Part shown: piece by piece, positions 10,663 to 21,079 of the stretch
How the letters are laid out: each line of letters begins with the position of its first letter
Position numbering within the stretch: position 1 is the stretch's first letter
Assembly: GCF_047675955.1 (NCBI RefSeq)
Contig: NC_132930.1
Span: 45,819,832-45,883,831 of the forward strand
DNA: 64,000 bases
Reading direction: 5' to 3'
Source of the DNA: Chlorocebus sabaeus
Taxonomy: Eukaryota > Chordata > Mammalia > Primates > Cercopithecidae
Made by a program: the position numbers and the translations under genes
The notes under the pieces: generated by a model
Database searches by the model: none
What the model was told of the DNA's origin: nothing
The model's input: only the letters and a program-made list of their open reading frames with translations

Positions 10663-11481
10663 TGATGTCAAGTGGACCCACAAGGACCCGGCCACCACAG
10701 GGAGGCCGTCTGAGAAGCCGCAGGTCTCTCCCACTTAGTGGCTGCCTCTCCTCCCTCCCCACTGCCCTTGACACTGCTCTCTTCACCGCCCAAGGACACA
10801 TTAGCCCTCAGGTCCCTGTCTCCGGTCAGCTCTGGGGAGACAAACCCAGACACGTCATTTGCTTGCACTGCGAGGCAGTCAGAGATGGATGCCCATGTTT
10901 GGTCTGCTGCAGTGGGTCATCTGGGGAGCAGGGGTGCGTGGTTGTGGGGTCTGCATTCCTTGTTTCCAGAGAACCTCTGTGATGTGGCATTCCCAGGTCG
11001 CAGGGGCCCAGGCCAGGTCCTATAGCCGGGGTGAAGTGCGTGGGACCCTTGGGCCCTGCCTCTAGGGGGCTTCTGTCCATCTACTTGCCACCGGTGTGAG
11101 CATCTGCTTATGGTGAGAACGTGAACTCTTCAGGGTCCTCAGGGAGTGAATCTGGGGACCCCAAGAAGGAGGAGATAGGCTGGAGCATTTCAGGTTCACA
11201 TCTGGGCCTGGAGACTCTGGCCTGGCATGCACAGGTCTCAGCTGCCCAGGCCTGGGAAGAGCTGGCGTGACGACACCCACTGGCACGGCCTCGGTGCACG
11301 AGCCTGGCACACAGTGGATGCTTGGAGAGTGTCTGCAAATGCTCCACTGACCCTTTCAGGAGGCACATCTGGCGGTTAGGCCGCTGTCCTTGGTACTGAG
11401 AGTGCTGAGTCCCTGAGGGTGGCAGCTATCTATCTCTAGGACTGAGACGGACGCATATTCCTCGGTGATATCCAGGAGCAG
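10663..11481. other. Unassigned unique sequence
   Basis: GC-rich sequence without recognisable repeat or exon structure. A CACACAGTGGATGCTTGGAG segment near 11309-11328 could be a fragment of a MIR/L2 3' tail. Confidence 0.45.
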
Positions 11482-11895
11482 TGCTGGCGGGCACAGTTGG
11501 GCCTCCAAACCTCAGGTGGCAATTTGATCCCAGTGTTGGAGGTGGGGCCTAGTGGAAGGTGTTTTCCTCATGGGGTGGATCCCTGTGCGTAGATGAATGC
11601 CCTGGGCCGGGGGTGGGGCGTGAGTTCTGCTGTGTGAGCTGCTGAGAAAGAGGCTGCTGAAAACAGCCGGCACCACCTCCCTCTCTGACTTCCTCTCCCG
11701 CCATATGAGCTCCACACATGCAGCCCCTCCCACTCCACGGCCAGTGGAAGCTTCCTGAGGCCTCCCCAGAAGCCAAGCAGATGCCAGGGCCATGCTTCCT
11801 GGGCAGCATGCAGAACGGTGAGCAAGTAAGCTTCTGTTCTTTATACATCACCCAGCCTCAGGCATCCTTTGTAGTGGCACAAGTGGACTGAGATA
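11482..11895 (+). mobile_element. MST-type MaLR solo LTR
   Basis: Shows TTTGATCCCAGTGTTGGAGG, GTGGGGCCTAGTGG, CATGGGGTGGATCCCT, then AAGCTTCCTGAGGCCTCCCC, GAAGCCAAGCAGATGCCAGG, and the tail TTCTTTATACATCACCCAGCCTCAGG. This is the MST/THE1 LTR order on the plus strand. About 414 bp, close to full LTR length, and more diverged than the THE1 copies farther right. Confidence 0.88.
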
Positions 11896-12587
11896 GGCAG
11901 CTGTCTTTCAGCAGCATTTGCTTTGTGAAGGCACTGGAAGCCTTTCCACTTCAGCACAGAAGACTTCCCAGGGGCCATGGCGGGTGCACGCTTGTGCAGC
12001 CAACAGCGGAAAGGCAGAGATGAGCTGGGCCGGTCACTGGGTGTCTTCCCCATGACACTGGGGGCTTCTGGAAGGCAGGGCCAGCACCTTGTCATCTCTG
12101 TACCCCGTACCTTTTCCAGAGGAAAGGGACAATGTTAGAGGTTCGATATTTTCCAAGGCAGAAAGTTCCCGAATGTGTTGCAGGAGGCTTGGACTCTGCT
12201 CCTTCACAGCCAGTGTGTCTGGAACAGCAGCTGCCCACAGGGCGGGACATGTCCCAGCCAAGGGCTGCGGAGTCCTCACAGCAGTGCTTCCTCGCCTCCA
12301 AGGCCTGGCTGGCAGGTCAACCCGAAGAGGCTTCTGGACTTCCCCAGGCAGGATGGGCAGCACTACCTATATCCACGCCCCTCTCACCTGGTACCTTGCA
12401 TCCTGGTGCTATGGCCATCGCCACAGCCAGGCTCACCCCCCGAGGGTAAGGGCCACAGCCCTTATCGAATCATCTGCCCATTTGTGGAGCCTGGCTGTGA
12501 AGGCCTTGGGCTGCTCACCTCCACAGGGACCAAGCCTCCCTCCCACCCAGAGGCCAGTGCAGGAGGCCCTCAGGCCTCCAGCCAGCG
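11896..12587. other. Unassigned unique sequence
   Basis: GC-rich, no repeat signature. Three overlapping frames of 105-172 codons on the plus strand are mutually incompatible and lack domains. Confidence 0.5.
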
Positions 12588-12989
12588 TACTGGGTTGATA
12601 GTGTCCCCCTCATTTCATGTCTCTCCTGGAACCCCAGAATTCGACCTTCTCCGGAAACAGGGAACTGCAGGTGTCATTGGTTCAGTTAACTGAGGCCCTG
12701 TTTGAGTAGGGTGGGCCCTGAACCCACACAACTGGTGTCCTTAGAAGAGGGGAAGAGGCATGGACAGGCAGGGAGTGTGCGGAGCCAATGGAGGCAGAGA
12801 CCAGAGTCCTGCTGTAGCCTGCAGAGGCTGGAAGAGGCAGGAAGGAACCTCCCTGGGGACTGCAGAGGCACCATGGTCCTGCCGGCACCTGGATCTCGGG
12901 CTTCTGGCCTCCACAACTGGGGAAGAAGCAGTGTCTGTTTTCTGAAGCTCCAGTTTGTGAGATTTGGTCTTGGCGGCCCCAGGACAGGA
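12588..12989 (+). mobile_element. Old ERVL/MaLR-class solo LTR (second copy of the 10240 family)
   Basis: Begins TACTGGGTTGATAGTGTCCCCC, has GAAACAGGGAACTGCAGGTG, GTAGGGTGGGCCCTGAACCC, ACTGGTGTCCTTAGAAGAGG, a GGAGCCAATGGAGGCAGAGA segment and GCTTCTGGCCTCCACAACTG. Same order and strand as the element at 10240, but independently diverged. Confidence 0.85.
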
Positions 12990-13624
12990 ATCTGGCCGGC
13001 ATCCGTTGGAACAAGTCTATATGGGCAGACAGAGTGACCCCAGCCTTGCTGCCATCCCGTTCCCGCAGCCCATTCTGTGTTCTGCCTCCTCACTCTCCTG
13101 CCATTTTTCTTCCCATCCCTGCTGTCTCTCACACGGGGGCCACCATGCTGGACCACCGCCTTACCCTCCTGTATCCACATCCGTGGTGATGGAGGTGGCT
13201 TACAGTGAGTCTCCATCTCAGGGAGTTCAAGCTAGGCTGGAAGGGGGATGACTGAAGGTCCTTTGCAGCCTACCAAGAGGGCTCTGAGAAGTCAGGCCCC
13301 ACCTTGGGCTCCCCATGGAGCTGCCCGCTCCCCTCGGGGCTACCCTCCTCCTCAGCGTGCCAGGGGCCCATCTGGACTCCACAGTGGGCATAATTATCAC
13401 CTGAGCTGGAATCTTCTAGCCAGGATTCAGCCTTCCCCTTGCCCGTGCAGTTCACCAGCCCTGCCTTCAGCCCGTGCTGGGCCTGCATCACCCCCACCTC
13501 TGGGTCAGCCCAAGATGTTCCTGGCCCTCCTGATAAAATCTCCCTCCTCAGCCTGGCATGGCTCTTGTCTGCCTGGGTGTCCGTGACTTCCATTTGGGCT
13601 GCAGGCATCACACTACTTTCTCCA
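12990..13624. other. Unassigned unique sequence
   Basis: Moderately GC-rich; no repeat or exon recognised before the 28-bp minisatellite. Confidence 0.45.
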
Positions 13625-13856
13625 CCTGTGGCACACCTGCCACCCGTGTCCACCCGGATCACACCTCCCACCTTTGTCCACCTGGGTCACCCCTCCCACC
13701 CATGACCACCCCAATCACACCTGCCCCCTGTGTCCATCTGGATCACACCTCCCACCTTCATCCACCCGGGTCACCTCTCCCACCAGCATCCACCCAGATT
13801 GCCCCTCCCGCCTAAGTCAACCAGGGTCACCTCTCCCACCCGTGTCCACCTGGCCA
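13625..13856. repeat. 28-bp minisatellite, about 8 copies
   Basis: Unit TCACACCTCCCACCCGTGTC plus CACCCGGA. The TCAC/TTGC landmark falls at 13659, 13687, 13715, 13743, 13771, 13799 and 13827, exactly 28 bp apart. The strict period with varied sequence means copies have diverged by substitution with almost no indels. Confidence 0.95.
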
Positions 13857-14175
13857 GCTTTCACAACTTTCTTTCAGCTTGGGAGCTGTCATATGTAAAA
13901 TGCCTTCCTGTCTAAATGAGCCCTGTCTTCCCCTTAACACAGTGGCCTGCAGCTTGGGGAAACGACTCTAGGTGGCCACACTGGTGGGTATTGGGCATCA
14001 GAGTGGCACTGTCTGGTTGGGGATGAGGCAAGCATCAGGGCAGGATGGGCCTCAGGAGAGGGATTTGAAGGACAGGCAGGCTACCTCCTGTGGAGCATGA
14101 TGCTTATTCTGTGTTGCCCGGATTGGATGCAGAGGACAGTGCCCTGGGTGGGAAACGTAGACCTGCCACCCAGCA
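13857..14175. other. Spacer between two minisatellites
   Basis: Unique sequence with nothing recognisable; separates the 28-bp and 21-bp arrays. Confidence 0.5.
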
Positions 14176-14308
14176 GTCACAGCCATAGCCACAGCTCCAG
14201 CCACTACAGCCACAGCTCCAGCCATCACAGCCACAGCTCCAGCCACCACAGCCACGGCTCCAGCCACCACAGCCACGACTCCAGCCACCACAGCCACAGC
14301 TCCAGCCG
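14176..14308. repeat. 21-bp minisatellite, about 6 copies
   Basis: Unit CACAGCTCCAGCCACCACAGC, with starts at 14190, 14211 and 14232. Because 21 is a multiple of three the array is open in several frames and yields Ser/His-rich or Val/Ala/Gly-rich peptides; these are a by-product of the repeat. Confidence 0.95.
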
Positions 14309-15127
14309 TGTTCCCCCAGGGGAAGGGCAGGCGAAGTCGCTCCCTCCTTTCTCTTGTGGCAGATGGAGCCCTGTGCTCCTGCAGCCTCAGTGAGTACCTG
14401 CATAGGAAGCCTTGTGACGACCTCCCCGAGGCGGTGGGGGTGCTTCCAGAGCTGGCACAGGCTGCCCTGGAGGGAGAGGGGTGTCTTCAGCGCCTGGAGC
14501 CTGCCCTGGCGAGGGTGGCCTCTGGGCCATGGGCTGCAGGAGCTGAGAGCCATGATGGCCCTCTCCCCACGCCGGCACGGCCAGCACGGCCAGCACAGCA
14601 CAACACTGCCCGGCAGCAGGGAGGCTGGAACCCCAAACGCTCGTCTCGGCTGCTCTGGGACCGTGGCTACCTGGGCCCGGGCAGGGAGGCGGGAGGCAGA
14701 GACGGAGTGCAGACCCCTCCACAGGGTGGGCCCGGCACTCAGCTGCGATCTCCTGGAGCTCAGGGAGGCCACATCAACCCTAGAACAGGGACCCCAGAAA
14801 ATGAGAACCACCCGTACCCCACGCCTTGCAGAGTCCCGGCTGGGCCTCTTCCTGCTCCAGCTCGGGCTCCCGGAGACGGCCGCTGTAAACCCAGGCTGTT
14901 CCCATCGTACAAACAAGGAAACAAGCAGCACTCAGGTTTACTCCCATTTTGGAGAGCCGGAAACAGACCTGGAGAGGTGAGGGGCTTCGGACCAGGGCCC
15001 CCAGGGAGGGGTAAGGGGTGACTCAGGTCAGAAGTGGGGTCAGGAAGGTGGGGGGAGTGACCTGTGACCTTTGGGAACGTGTGTCACCTGCTTCCTGGGA
15101 GGCCAGCAGGGCTTACGCTCTTTTTGG
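14309..15127. other. Unassigned GC-rich sequence
   Basis: Scattered CpGs (14420-14700) but no sustained island. Open frames of 208, 237 and 275 codons overlap on both strands; none has a domain or plausible splice context. 14893-14970 (TCGTACAAACAAGGAAAC, CCATTTTGGAGAGCCGGAAAC) may contain short MIR relics. Confidence 0.4.
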
Positions 15128-15215
15128 TTTTCAGGAGAAGCCGTAAGGACCAGAGGGGTTGAACGGCTTGCCAGGGTCGCACATCAAGGAGGCGTGGGAG
15201 CGGGCAGCTCTCCTT
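15128..15215 (-). mobile_element. MIR SINE fragment
   Basis: GAGAAGCCGTAAGGACCAGA, GGTTGAACGGCTTGCCAGGGTCGCACATCAAGG resembles the minus-strand MIR stretch GAGGTTAAGTGACTTGCCCAAGGTCACACAGC. Confidence 0.6.
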
Positions 15216-15794
15216 GTTAAGGTTGCTCCCGGGCGCTCTGTCACACCCCTGTCACCCAGCCCAGAGCCGCGGATGCCCATAGCCTCGGCCTCCCGGGGGG
15301 CATCCCTGTGCAGTCAAAGTGCAGACTGCTCCCTGAGTGGCCTGCGGGACGGGTGTCAATGGGGGTGGGGGACGGGGCTGACCCTCTTGGGAGAGCAGAA
15401 TCAGCTTCGTCCAATCCGGTGGATTGATCACAGAAATGAGGGTCAATTTCCAGCGTGCTCGGCCTCATTACTCATGTTGGAGCTTGCAGATGGGAGGCTT
15501 CTGGCTCCACATGGAGGTGGGACCCCAGGGCAGGAATGGTTCCTACTCTCTCCCATCTCAAGTGCAAAACCAGGAAGGCTGCAAGCCAGGCAGCGGGACC
15601 CCTGGGGACCTTGACACATGAGGACTCTGGGGTCCTGTGTCCCCTTCCTGCCCCACACAGAGGTGGCCTCTGCTTACTCACAGCTGCCTGCGCCCCTCCA
15701 ATGTCATCCCCAAACCCTGCCCGCCGGGGCCTTGCTGCTCTGGTGTAACTCTAACAGTGCGAGCTTTCTGGGGGTTGTGGCAAGGCTGTGAGGT
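15216..15794. other. Unassigned unique sequence
   Basis: GC-rich, nothing recognised. Confidence 0.45.
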
Positions 15795-16217
15795 GTGGAC
15801 GCCCTAGAGATAGTTGCATTTAAGAAAACTCAGCTGGTCACTTGTTAGGACAGCTACCATGAAAAAGACAGGAGATACGGGTGGTGGGGGTGTGCAAAAA
15901 AGGGGAGCCTTGGACACTGCGGCTGGGAATGTGGAATGCTGCAGCTGCTATGGCAAACAGAGCGGGGGTCCTAAAGAAATTAAAAAGATGACCACCCTGG
16001 AGCCCAGCAATCCATCTTCTGGGTGTATACCCCCCACATGAAATCGCCACCTCGTAAACATGTCTGCACTCCCAGGTTCACTCCAGCACTGTTCACAGTG
16101 GTAAGTGTCCATCGACGGACAGATGGTAAACTGGGGCGTATATTCACAATAGAGTGTGATTCAGCCTTAGAGAGGAGGAGACCCTCCCATTTGCCACCCT
16201 GTGGATGGACCTGCATG
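15795..16217 (+). mobile_element. L1 LINE fragment (ORF2 end / 3' region)
   Basis: Landmarks in L1 order: TTAGGACAGCTACCATGAAAAA, GCTGGGAATGTGGAATGCTGCAG, GCTATGGCAAACAG, AAATTAAAAAGATGACCACC, CCAGCAATCCATCTTCTGGG, TCTGCACTCCCAGGTTCA, AAGTGTCCATCGACGGACAG, TATTCACAATAGAGTGTGAT, TTCAGCCTTAGAG and CCATTTGCCACCCTGTGGATGGACC. These correspond to the familiar L1 text around TGGAATACTATTCAGCCTTA and ATGGATGAACCTGG. The match stops at about 16217, where unique sequence begins. Many stops; no coding potential. Confidence 0.88.
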
Positions 16218-16457
16218 CCTACAGCTCTGCACCCTGCACCCCTGAAGCTCCTGCTCCAGCCTATTTTTATACTCACCCAGGAAGGCACCCCCACAGGCAT
16301 GTAGCCGTCCAGTCTGCGAGGGGGGCTGGGAGCACCAGAGGAGTGGGCACTGCCCCTTCGTCTCTCCTCCACTTGAGAAAAACCTTGACCCAACTTGGCA
16401 GAATGACTTGGATAGACGTTACCCTCCGGTCATAGCGCTGCCCAGTGGCATCTCCTG
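16196..16457 (+). repeat. 262-bp direct duplication, copy 1 (source copy)
   Basis: Aligns base for base with 23632-23893 at a constant offset of 7436, with 12 substitutions and no indels (about 95% identity). The first 22 bases are the end of the L1 fragment and the rest is unique. Since the full L1 body is present only here, this is probably the ancestral copy. A 76-codon frame (16205-16435) is intact in both copies, but 8 of its codons differ in meaning, so no protein-level constraint is evident. Confidence 0.97.
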
Positions 16458-17837
16458 CTCTCAGATGGGCCCTTCCTGAAGTCACTGGCAGGGGATGGAG
16501 GACACCCAACTAAATCTGGCCCTGCTTTAAGAAAGAGGGGTGGGGCCTGCTGGGACCTAGAAGCCCAGGGAGAGTGCTGGCTGTGCCTGTGGCTCTGGCA
16601 TTGGTGGAGGAGAGGGGAGCAGAACCTGCCAGCCCTGCTGGGTCGGCCAAGGTGGGCCACAGTTCCCAGGCCACCCAAGTGGGGTGGGGTGTGGGGACAG
16701 GGGGAGACTGTGCCAGCTTCAACCCCCATTGCACCCTCCCCACCCCCACCTTTTGCAAACTCCCATGGTCTTGGGTTCCTCGGCCAGCCACAGTCTGGGC
16801 TCCAGACTCATTAAAGGAAGTGTTCTCATCCGCACTTTTCCAGCCCAGACGGTGGCAGCTTTAATATCCAGCAGCGCAGTCTGGGGGCGGTCCTGCTCCT
16901 GCGGCTGTGAAGGGCCTGAGTCCTACAATGGAGAGGAAATGAAACGCGAAGATGTTTCCCCCTCGGAACAATGGCCCAGCAAATCAACCATCAGCGGGGC
17001 AGAGGTGCACTGACCGAGGCAGGTGGGGCGGGTGGGCAGACCCAGGCAGGCAGCAGCTCAGCCCAACCCGCGTCCTCCTCTGGGAAATGGGAGCAACACT
17101 GGGGGAGGAGGCCGGCTGCACATCAGCTCCAAGTGCTCGAACACAGAACACATCCTCAGGGTGACTCCAGGCCCCAGGCCCAGGCCCAGGCTCTGCAAAG
17201 GGCAGGTGGGGTGGGGGCTTTTCCTGGAAATTGTCCTGGCTGCCCTCTTGTTGGTAGAGGAGGGTGCAGCTGGAGTGTGTCCCTGTCCTTCCCCGGAAGG
17301 ACGTGATTTCAAAGCTTCCCCCAGCCTGGGAGTACTGAGTCCCGAAAGGCGCATGGTGTTGGTTCAGGCCAGCTGAAGTGGCTGGCACAGCAGGCCCAGC
17401 ACCCCGTGGTTGTCTTCCTCGGGATCTAGACCAGAGGGACTGTTCTAAGCCACAGTCTTCAGTCAGCCTTGTCAGAAGCAGGGCTGCAGGTCCTGTGTCC
17501 GACTTCTCCATAGCTCCCTTCTCCCACGGATTTGTGTCAGCTCACTGTTCGGACACCCTGCTCAGGCCCCGGGCCACTCCTGGATCAGCCTATGGGACAG
17601 GACAGACAGGCCCGGCCCGCTTTTGGAGGATGTGGAGGACAGGAACTTGCCATGCGGTGGAGAGCGAGGTCAGCATAGCCACCCCATCCCACCTCTCCAC
17701 ACCCACCTCCAGCTTCCACGCAAGCCCCTGCAAGGTGGCGGGGACACAGGGAGGGGAGAACCTACTGTGCATCCATCCGGCCCAGCCCTGCACATGCAGG
17801 GGAGGCCACGCCGGGACCGTGCTGTGTTCTCAGTAGG
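16458..17837. other. Unassigned unique sequence with one ISRE-like motif
   Basis: GC-rich. 16840-17000 has a change of texture, with GGAAATGAAACGCGAAG (16935-16951) and AACAATGG (16967-16974). CCCAGG repeats occur briefly at 17170-17195. No exons or repeat families recognised. Confidence 0.45.
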
Positions 17838-18110
17838 CGGGGAGGAAGAGGAAAAGGGAGAACGGGGAGAAGGGAGGAGGATGCAGGGAGCAGGGAGGAG
17901 GGAACGGGGAGAAGGAGGCAGGAGGGAAGAGGAGGGAGGAGGAGGGAACAGAGGAGCAAGCAGGGAGGAGGGAGAGAGGAAGAAAGAGGAAAGAGGAGGG
18001 AGGGAGGAGGAAGGAGGACGAGGGAGGAGGGAGAAACGGTGGAGGGAGGAAGGGGGAGGAGAAGCAGGGAGGAGAGGGAGGGGGAGGAGGGAGAGGAGAG
18101 AAGCAGAACA
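17838..18110 (+). repeat. Polypurine tract (GGGAGGA/GAGGAA-rich)
   Basis: About 270 bases almost free of pyrimidines on the plus strand, built of GGAGGA, GGGAGGAG and GAAGAGGA blocks. Pyrimidine breaks are rare and isolated. Long homopurine runs of this kind can form H-DNA (intramolecular triplex) under superhelical stress. The plus strand translates as Glu/Arg/Gly repeats and the minus strand as Ser/Pro/Leu repeats, which accounts for the very long open frames across it. Confidence 0.93.
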
Positions 18111-18419
18111 GGGGAACATCCCCTTGTGGCTGGAATTGGATGCCTTCCTGCGGCACCCTCCCTTGTGCTGGCCAAAGCCCAGGTGGGCAGGTGCGTGGCT
18201 CATCGCTGATGGAGAAGGAAAGCATGAGTGAGTGATGATCACCAGGGCTGTCGGGGTCAGGAATGGCCAGGATTTTGGGAGCCAGCTCTGTGTCTGCTTC
18301 GACACTGAGGGGTGCACAGGCAGCAGTGGGGGCAGAAGGAGGAGGGACACTGGGTGGACATCTGTCCAGAGGAAACTCCATCCACCGTGGATCAGACAAG
18401 GGTCTCTGACCTGCAGGAG

Positions 18420-18535
18420 AATGTGTGGTGCAGTGGCAGGGGCCTGAGGTCGGAGCCCCAACTCAGCAGCCACTGGGGCCCTGGGAGCCTGCTGGTGCTC
18501 GGGCAACTGACCAGCGGTCTTTCTGCATTTAGTGA
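18420..18535 (+). mobile_element. MIR SINE fragment (5' half)
   Basis: GTGCAGTGGCAGGGGCCTGAGGTCGGAGCCCCAACTCAGCAGCC matches the MIR 5' half layout (GCAGTGGTTAAGAGC...TTTGGAGTCAGA). The interval 18111-18419 before it holds nothing recognised. Confidence 0.6.
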
Positions 18536-18540
18536 CTGCA

Positions 18541-19080
18541 TGCATGTGAGTGTTAAGAATGTGTGTGTAAGAGTGTGAGAGTGTGAGAGTGTAAGACCGT
18601 ACGTGTGAAAGAGTGTGTATTTGTGAGTGTGTGACTGTGTGTGTGTAAGGATGTGTGTGTATGAGTGTGCATGAGTGTGCATGTGTGAATGTAAGTGTGT
18701 GTGATTGTAATAGTATGTGTGTAAGCATGTAAGTGTAAGCATGTAACAAACAGTGCGTGTAAGACTGTGAGCATGAGTAGAGTGTATGTGTGTGAATTTG
18801 TGTGTGAATGTAAGAATGTGTATATGTGTAAAAGTGTGTGTGTGTGAGTGTAACTGTAAGTGTAAGACTGTGAACGTGTAAGACTGTGTGTATATGTAAG
18901 TGTGTACAGACGTATATGTGTAAAAGTGTGTGTATGTGTAAGACTATGTGTGTGTAAAAATGCATGTGTGTGTAAAAGTGAGTACCTGTGTATGAATGTA
19001 AGTGTGGGTGTGAGTGTGTGTGTAAGACAGTGTGTGTGTAAGACAGTGTGCATGTGTGTGTGCGAGTGTGCACGCTCATA
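18541..19080 (+). repeat. TG-rich degenerate repeat (TGTGTAAGA / TGTGAGTG)
   Basis: About 540 bases of TGTGTGTAAGAxTGTGTG text with frequent AAGAC, GAGTG and TGAATG interruptions. Alternating TG runs are Z-DNA-prone. On the minus strand the array gives an open frame of several hundred codons of His/Thr/Leu/Tyr text that continues through the polypurine tract; this is repeat-derived, not a gene. Confidence 0.93.
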
Positions 19081-19736
19081 CAAACTCCACCAACAAGGTC
19101 AGAGGGAAGCCCGCTCCTCCCACCATACAGCTGGCCCTGCCACCTGCCGCATCCACACGGAGCTCCCTGGACTCCTCTCCCTGGGGCCTTCATCGCTGTC
19201 GGAACCCACACTCAGCCCCTGCTCACCCCTTCTCTGGTCCCAGGGCTCTTTGGGTCCCCACCCGTCTCATCCCCAGCTCTCCAAACCCTCCTTGAGGCCT
19301 CTGGGGTCCGTCCTCCATCACTGGCTACGTCCCCAGGATCCTCCACCCCCTCACCTTCTTATGCCGAAAGAAACCTCCCTCAGTGATGCTATCCCCACAA
19401 GCGGCACTCAGCAAACGGGTCACCCCAACCCCAGGTCCCAAACCCAAGGCCCAGGCACCGTGCTGGGGCCTCCCTCCCTGTCGCCCACTTTTGGCCTCAA
19501 GATGCTGAGTCCTTTTGATTGGGCTCCCTGCTGAGCACAGCCCCCACCTCTCCCCTCCACCCCCACACAGCAGAGGGAGGGACCTGAGCCCTTCGGGGTG
19601 GGGGGGGCAGCCCCTGTTGACCCCAAGCTATAGTGGGGATTTCGGCTTTATTCTGCGTGAGACAGGTCCAGCGTTGGGTCTTCAACACAGGAGGTGTGAT
19701 CCCACGGACATTGTACAGGATTCACAGGACCCCCAG
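19081..19736. other. Unassigned unique sequence, C-rich
   Basis: Moderately C-rich (19180-19470). Nothing recognised as repeat, exon or RNA gene. Confidence 0.45.
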
Positions 19737-19971
19737 GCTTCAGGGTTCAACAGCCTGCAGGGACTCCGGGGTGGACACAGGAAGGCTGGTCTGTTGAGAC
19801 TCCTCAAAGCACAGTGGCCACCCCGCTGGCTTCAGGGTTACACAGTGGCTGCCCCCCTGGCTTCAGGGTTAAACACTGGCTGCCCCCTGGCTTCGGGGTT
19901 AAACAGCCGGCAGGGACTCTGGGGTGGACGCAGGGAGGCTGGTCTGCTGTGACTCCTCAAAGCACAGTGGC
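19737..19971 (+). repeat. 82-bp direct duplication enclosing smaller repeats
   Basis: Copies at 19737-19818 and 19889-19971 share AGGGACTC, GGGGTGGAC, AGGCTGGTCTG and GACTCCTCAAAGCACAGTGG with few differences. Between them, GGCTTCAGGGTTAcACA-type segments repeat at about 30-bp spacing (19828, 19859, 19889). The pattern suggests stepwise slippage followed by a larger duplication. Confidence 0.85.
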
Positions 19972-19979
19972 TGAGAATC

Positions 19980-20545
19980 ACCCATCTGCTTTAGTGGGTG
20001 GCTATTTTGTGGGTCAGGAGTTCGGGAAAGGCTCTGGGAGCTGGTTCTTACTTGGGGTCCCTCCTGTGGTTCCAGTCAGGTGTCCAATGGGGTTGTGGTC
20101 ATCTGAAGTCTCGCCAGGGCTGGACATCTGCAATGGCATAGTCACGTGGCTGGCAGTGCTCCTGCTCATCAGATGGGAATTTGGTGGGACCGAGAATGCG
20201 AGCACCCACTAGTGGCCTGTGCCTGGGGCTGGAGCTTCTCACAGCTCAGGGGCTGGGGCAACATCACAGGAAGGAGCCTGGGAGCTCCATGTTCCTGAAG
20301 ACCAACACAGCAGCTGCCAGGTTTCTTCGGACCCAGCGCTGAACGTCACACAGCTGCTCTCCGGCTACACGCAACTGGTTCCAAGCCAGGCTTCAAGGCT
20401 GGCTGAAATTCAAGGGGAAGGGGATTAGACCACACCTGTCAAGGAGGAGCTGCAAGAAATTCACAGTCACCTTTTAAAACTGCCGCAGGAGACTGGCAGC
20501 ATCCCAGAGTGAAGAGGACACAGGTGTGAGCCAGGGAGGCGGCAG
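19980..20545. mobile_element. Old LTR-like repeat (same family as 30226)
   Basis: Order of landmarks: TTTTGTGGGTCAGGAGTTCGG, TCTGAAGTCTCGCCAGGGCTGG, GTCACGTGGCTGGCAG, CCAAGCCAGGCTTCAAGG, ATTCAAGGGGAAGGGGATTAG, GAGGAGCTGCAAGAAATTCACAGTCACC. This fits a common mammalian LTR-type repeat ending in a GTGGCCATCTTTTAAA-like segment. Diverged; orientation and subfamily not assigned. Confidence 0.6.
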
Positions 20546-21079
20546 TGCAGGGGACGGAACGGGTCAGCGTCTGGATTTATTTTGAAGACACAGCTTGACT
20601 GTGGCTGCTGATGGACCACAGTCCACAGTCACTGGTTCCAGGGACCTGTGGGTGTCCCGAGGCCAGCTGGCCCCATCTGTCTGTGTGGCCAGTGCACAGC
20701 CACGCCCTGTGCAGTGAATGAATGAGAAGGGCCTTCCCATCCCCAGGCAGGGCCCTGGAGCACAGTGCTGGGCACCCAGCAATGCCAGGGAGGAGTGTGC
20801 AACCCAGAGAGTTAGACAGGACCCAGCCTCCTTGCTCTGGGGGTGCGGGGAGCTATGGGGGGAAGGGGAGCTGACCTCATGCTTTTGCCAGGAGCTCTTT
20901 CTAGAAGCCAGGGCCAACTCCACCCCAAAGTGTTTGCGTGTGAAATTGGGGATGAGGAATATTGAATAATAGGACAAGAAAGAGCGTTACCAGCTTGCTC
21001 TTAGACCTTTAGCTGAACATGGGTGATCGTCTGGGAACCAGCCACGGCCGCACAGAGGCACCAGCTGCTTCACTTGCTC
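20546..21079. other. Unassigned unique sequence
   Basis: Nothing recognised with confidence. AGCACAGTGCTGGGCACCCAGCAATG at 20759-20784 resembles an L2/MIR tail. Confidence 0.4.

Noticed and set aside
14176..14308. Ser/His repeat domain of a coding exon
   Set aside because: A 21-bp tandem repeat is open by construction; no exon borders or flanking coding sequence.
14104..14931. 275-codon minus-strand frame overlapping 208- and 237-codon plus-strand frames
   Set aside because: Mutually overlapping frames on both strands are typical of stop-poor GC-rich DNA; one end is the 21-bp minisatellite.
17670..19211. 513-codon minus-strand open frame
   Set aside because: It runs through the TG-rich and polypurine repeats; its His/Thr/Leu- and Ser/Pro-rich text is the repeats translated, with no domain.
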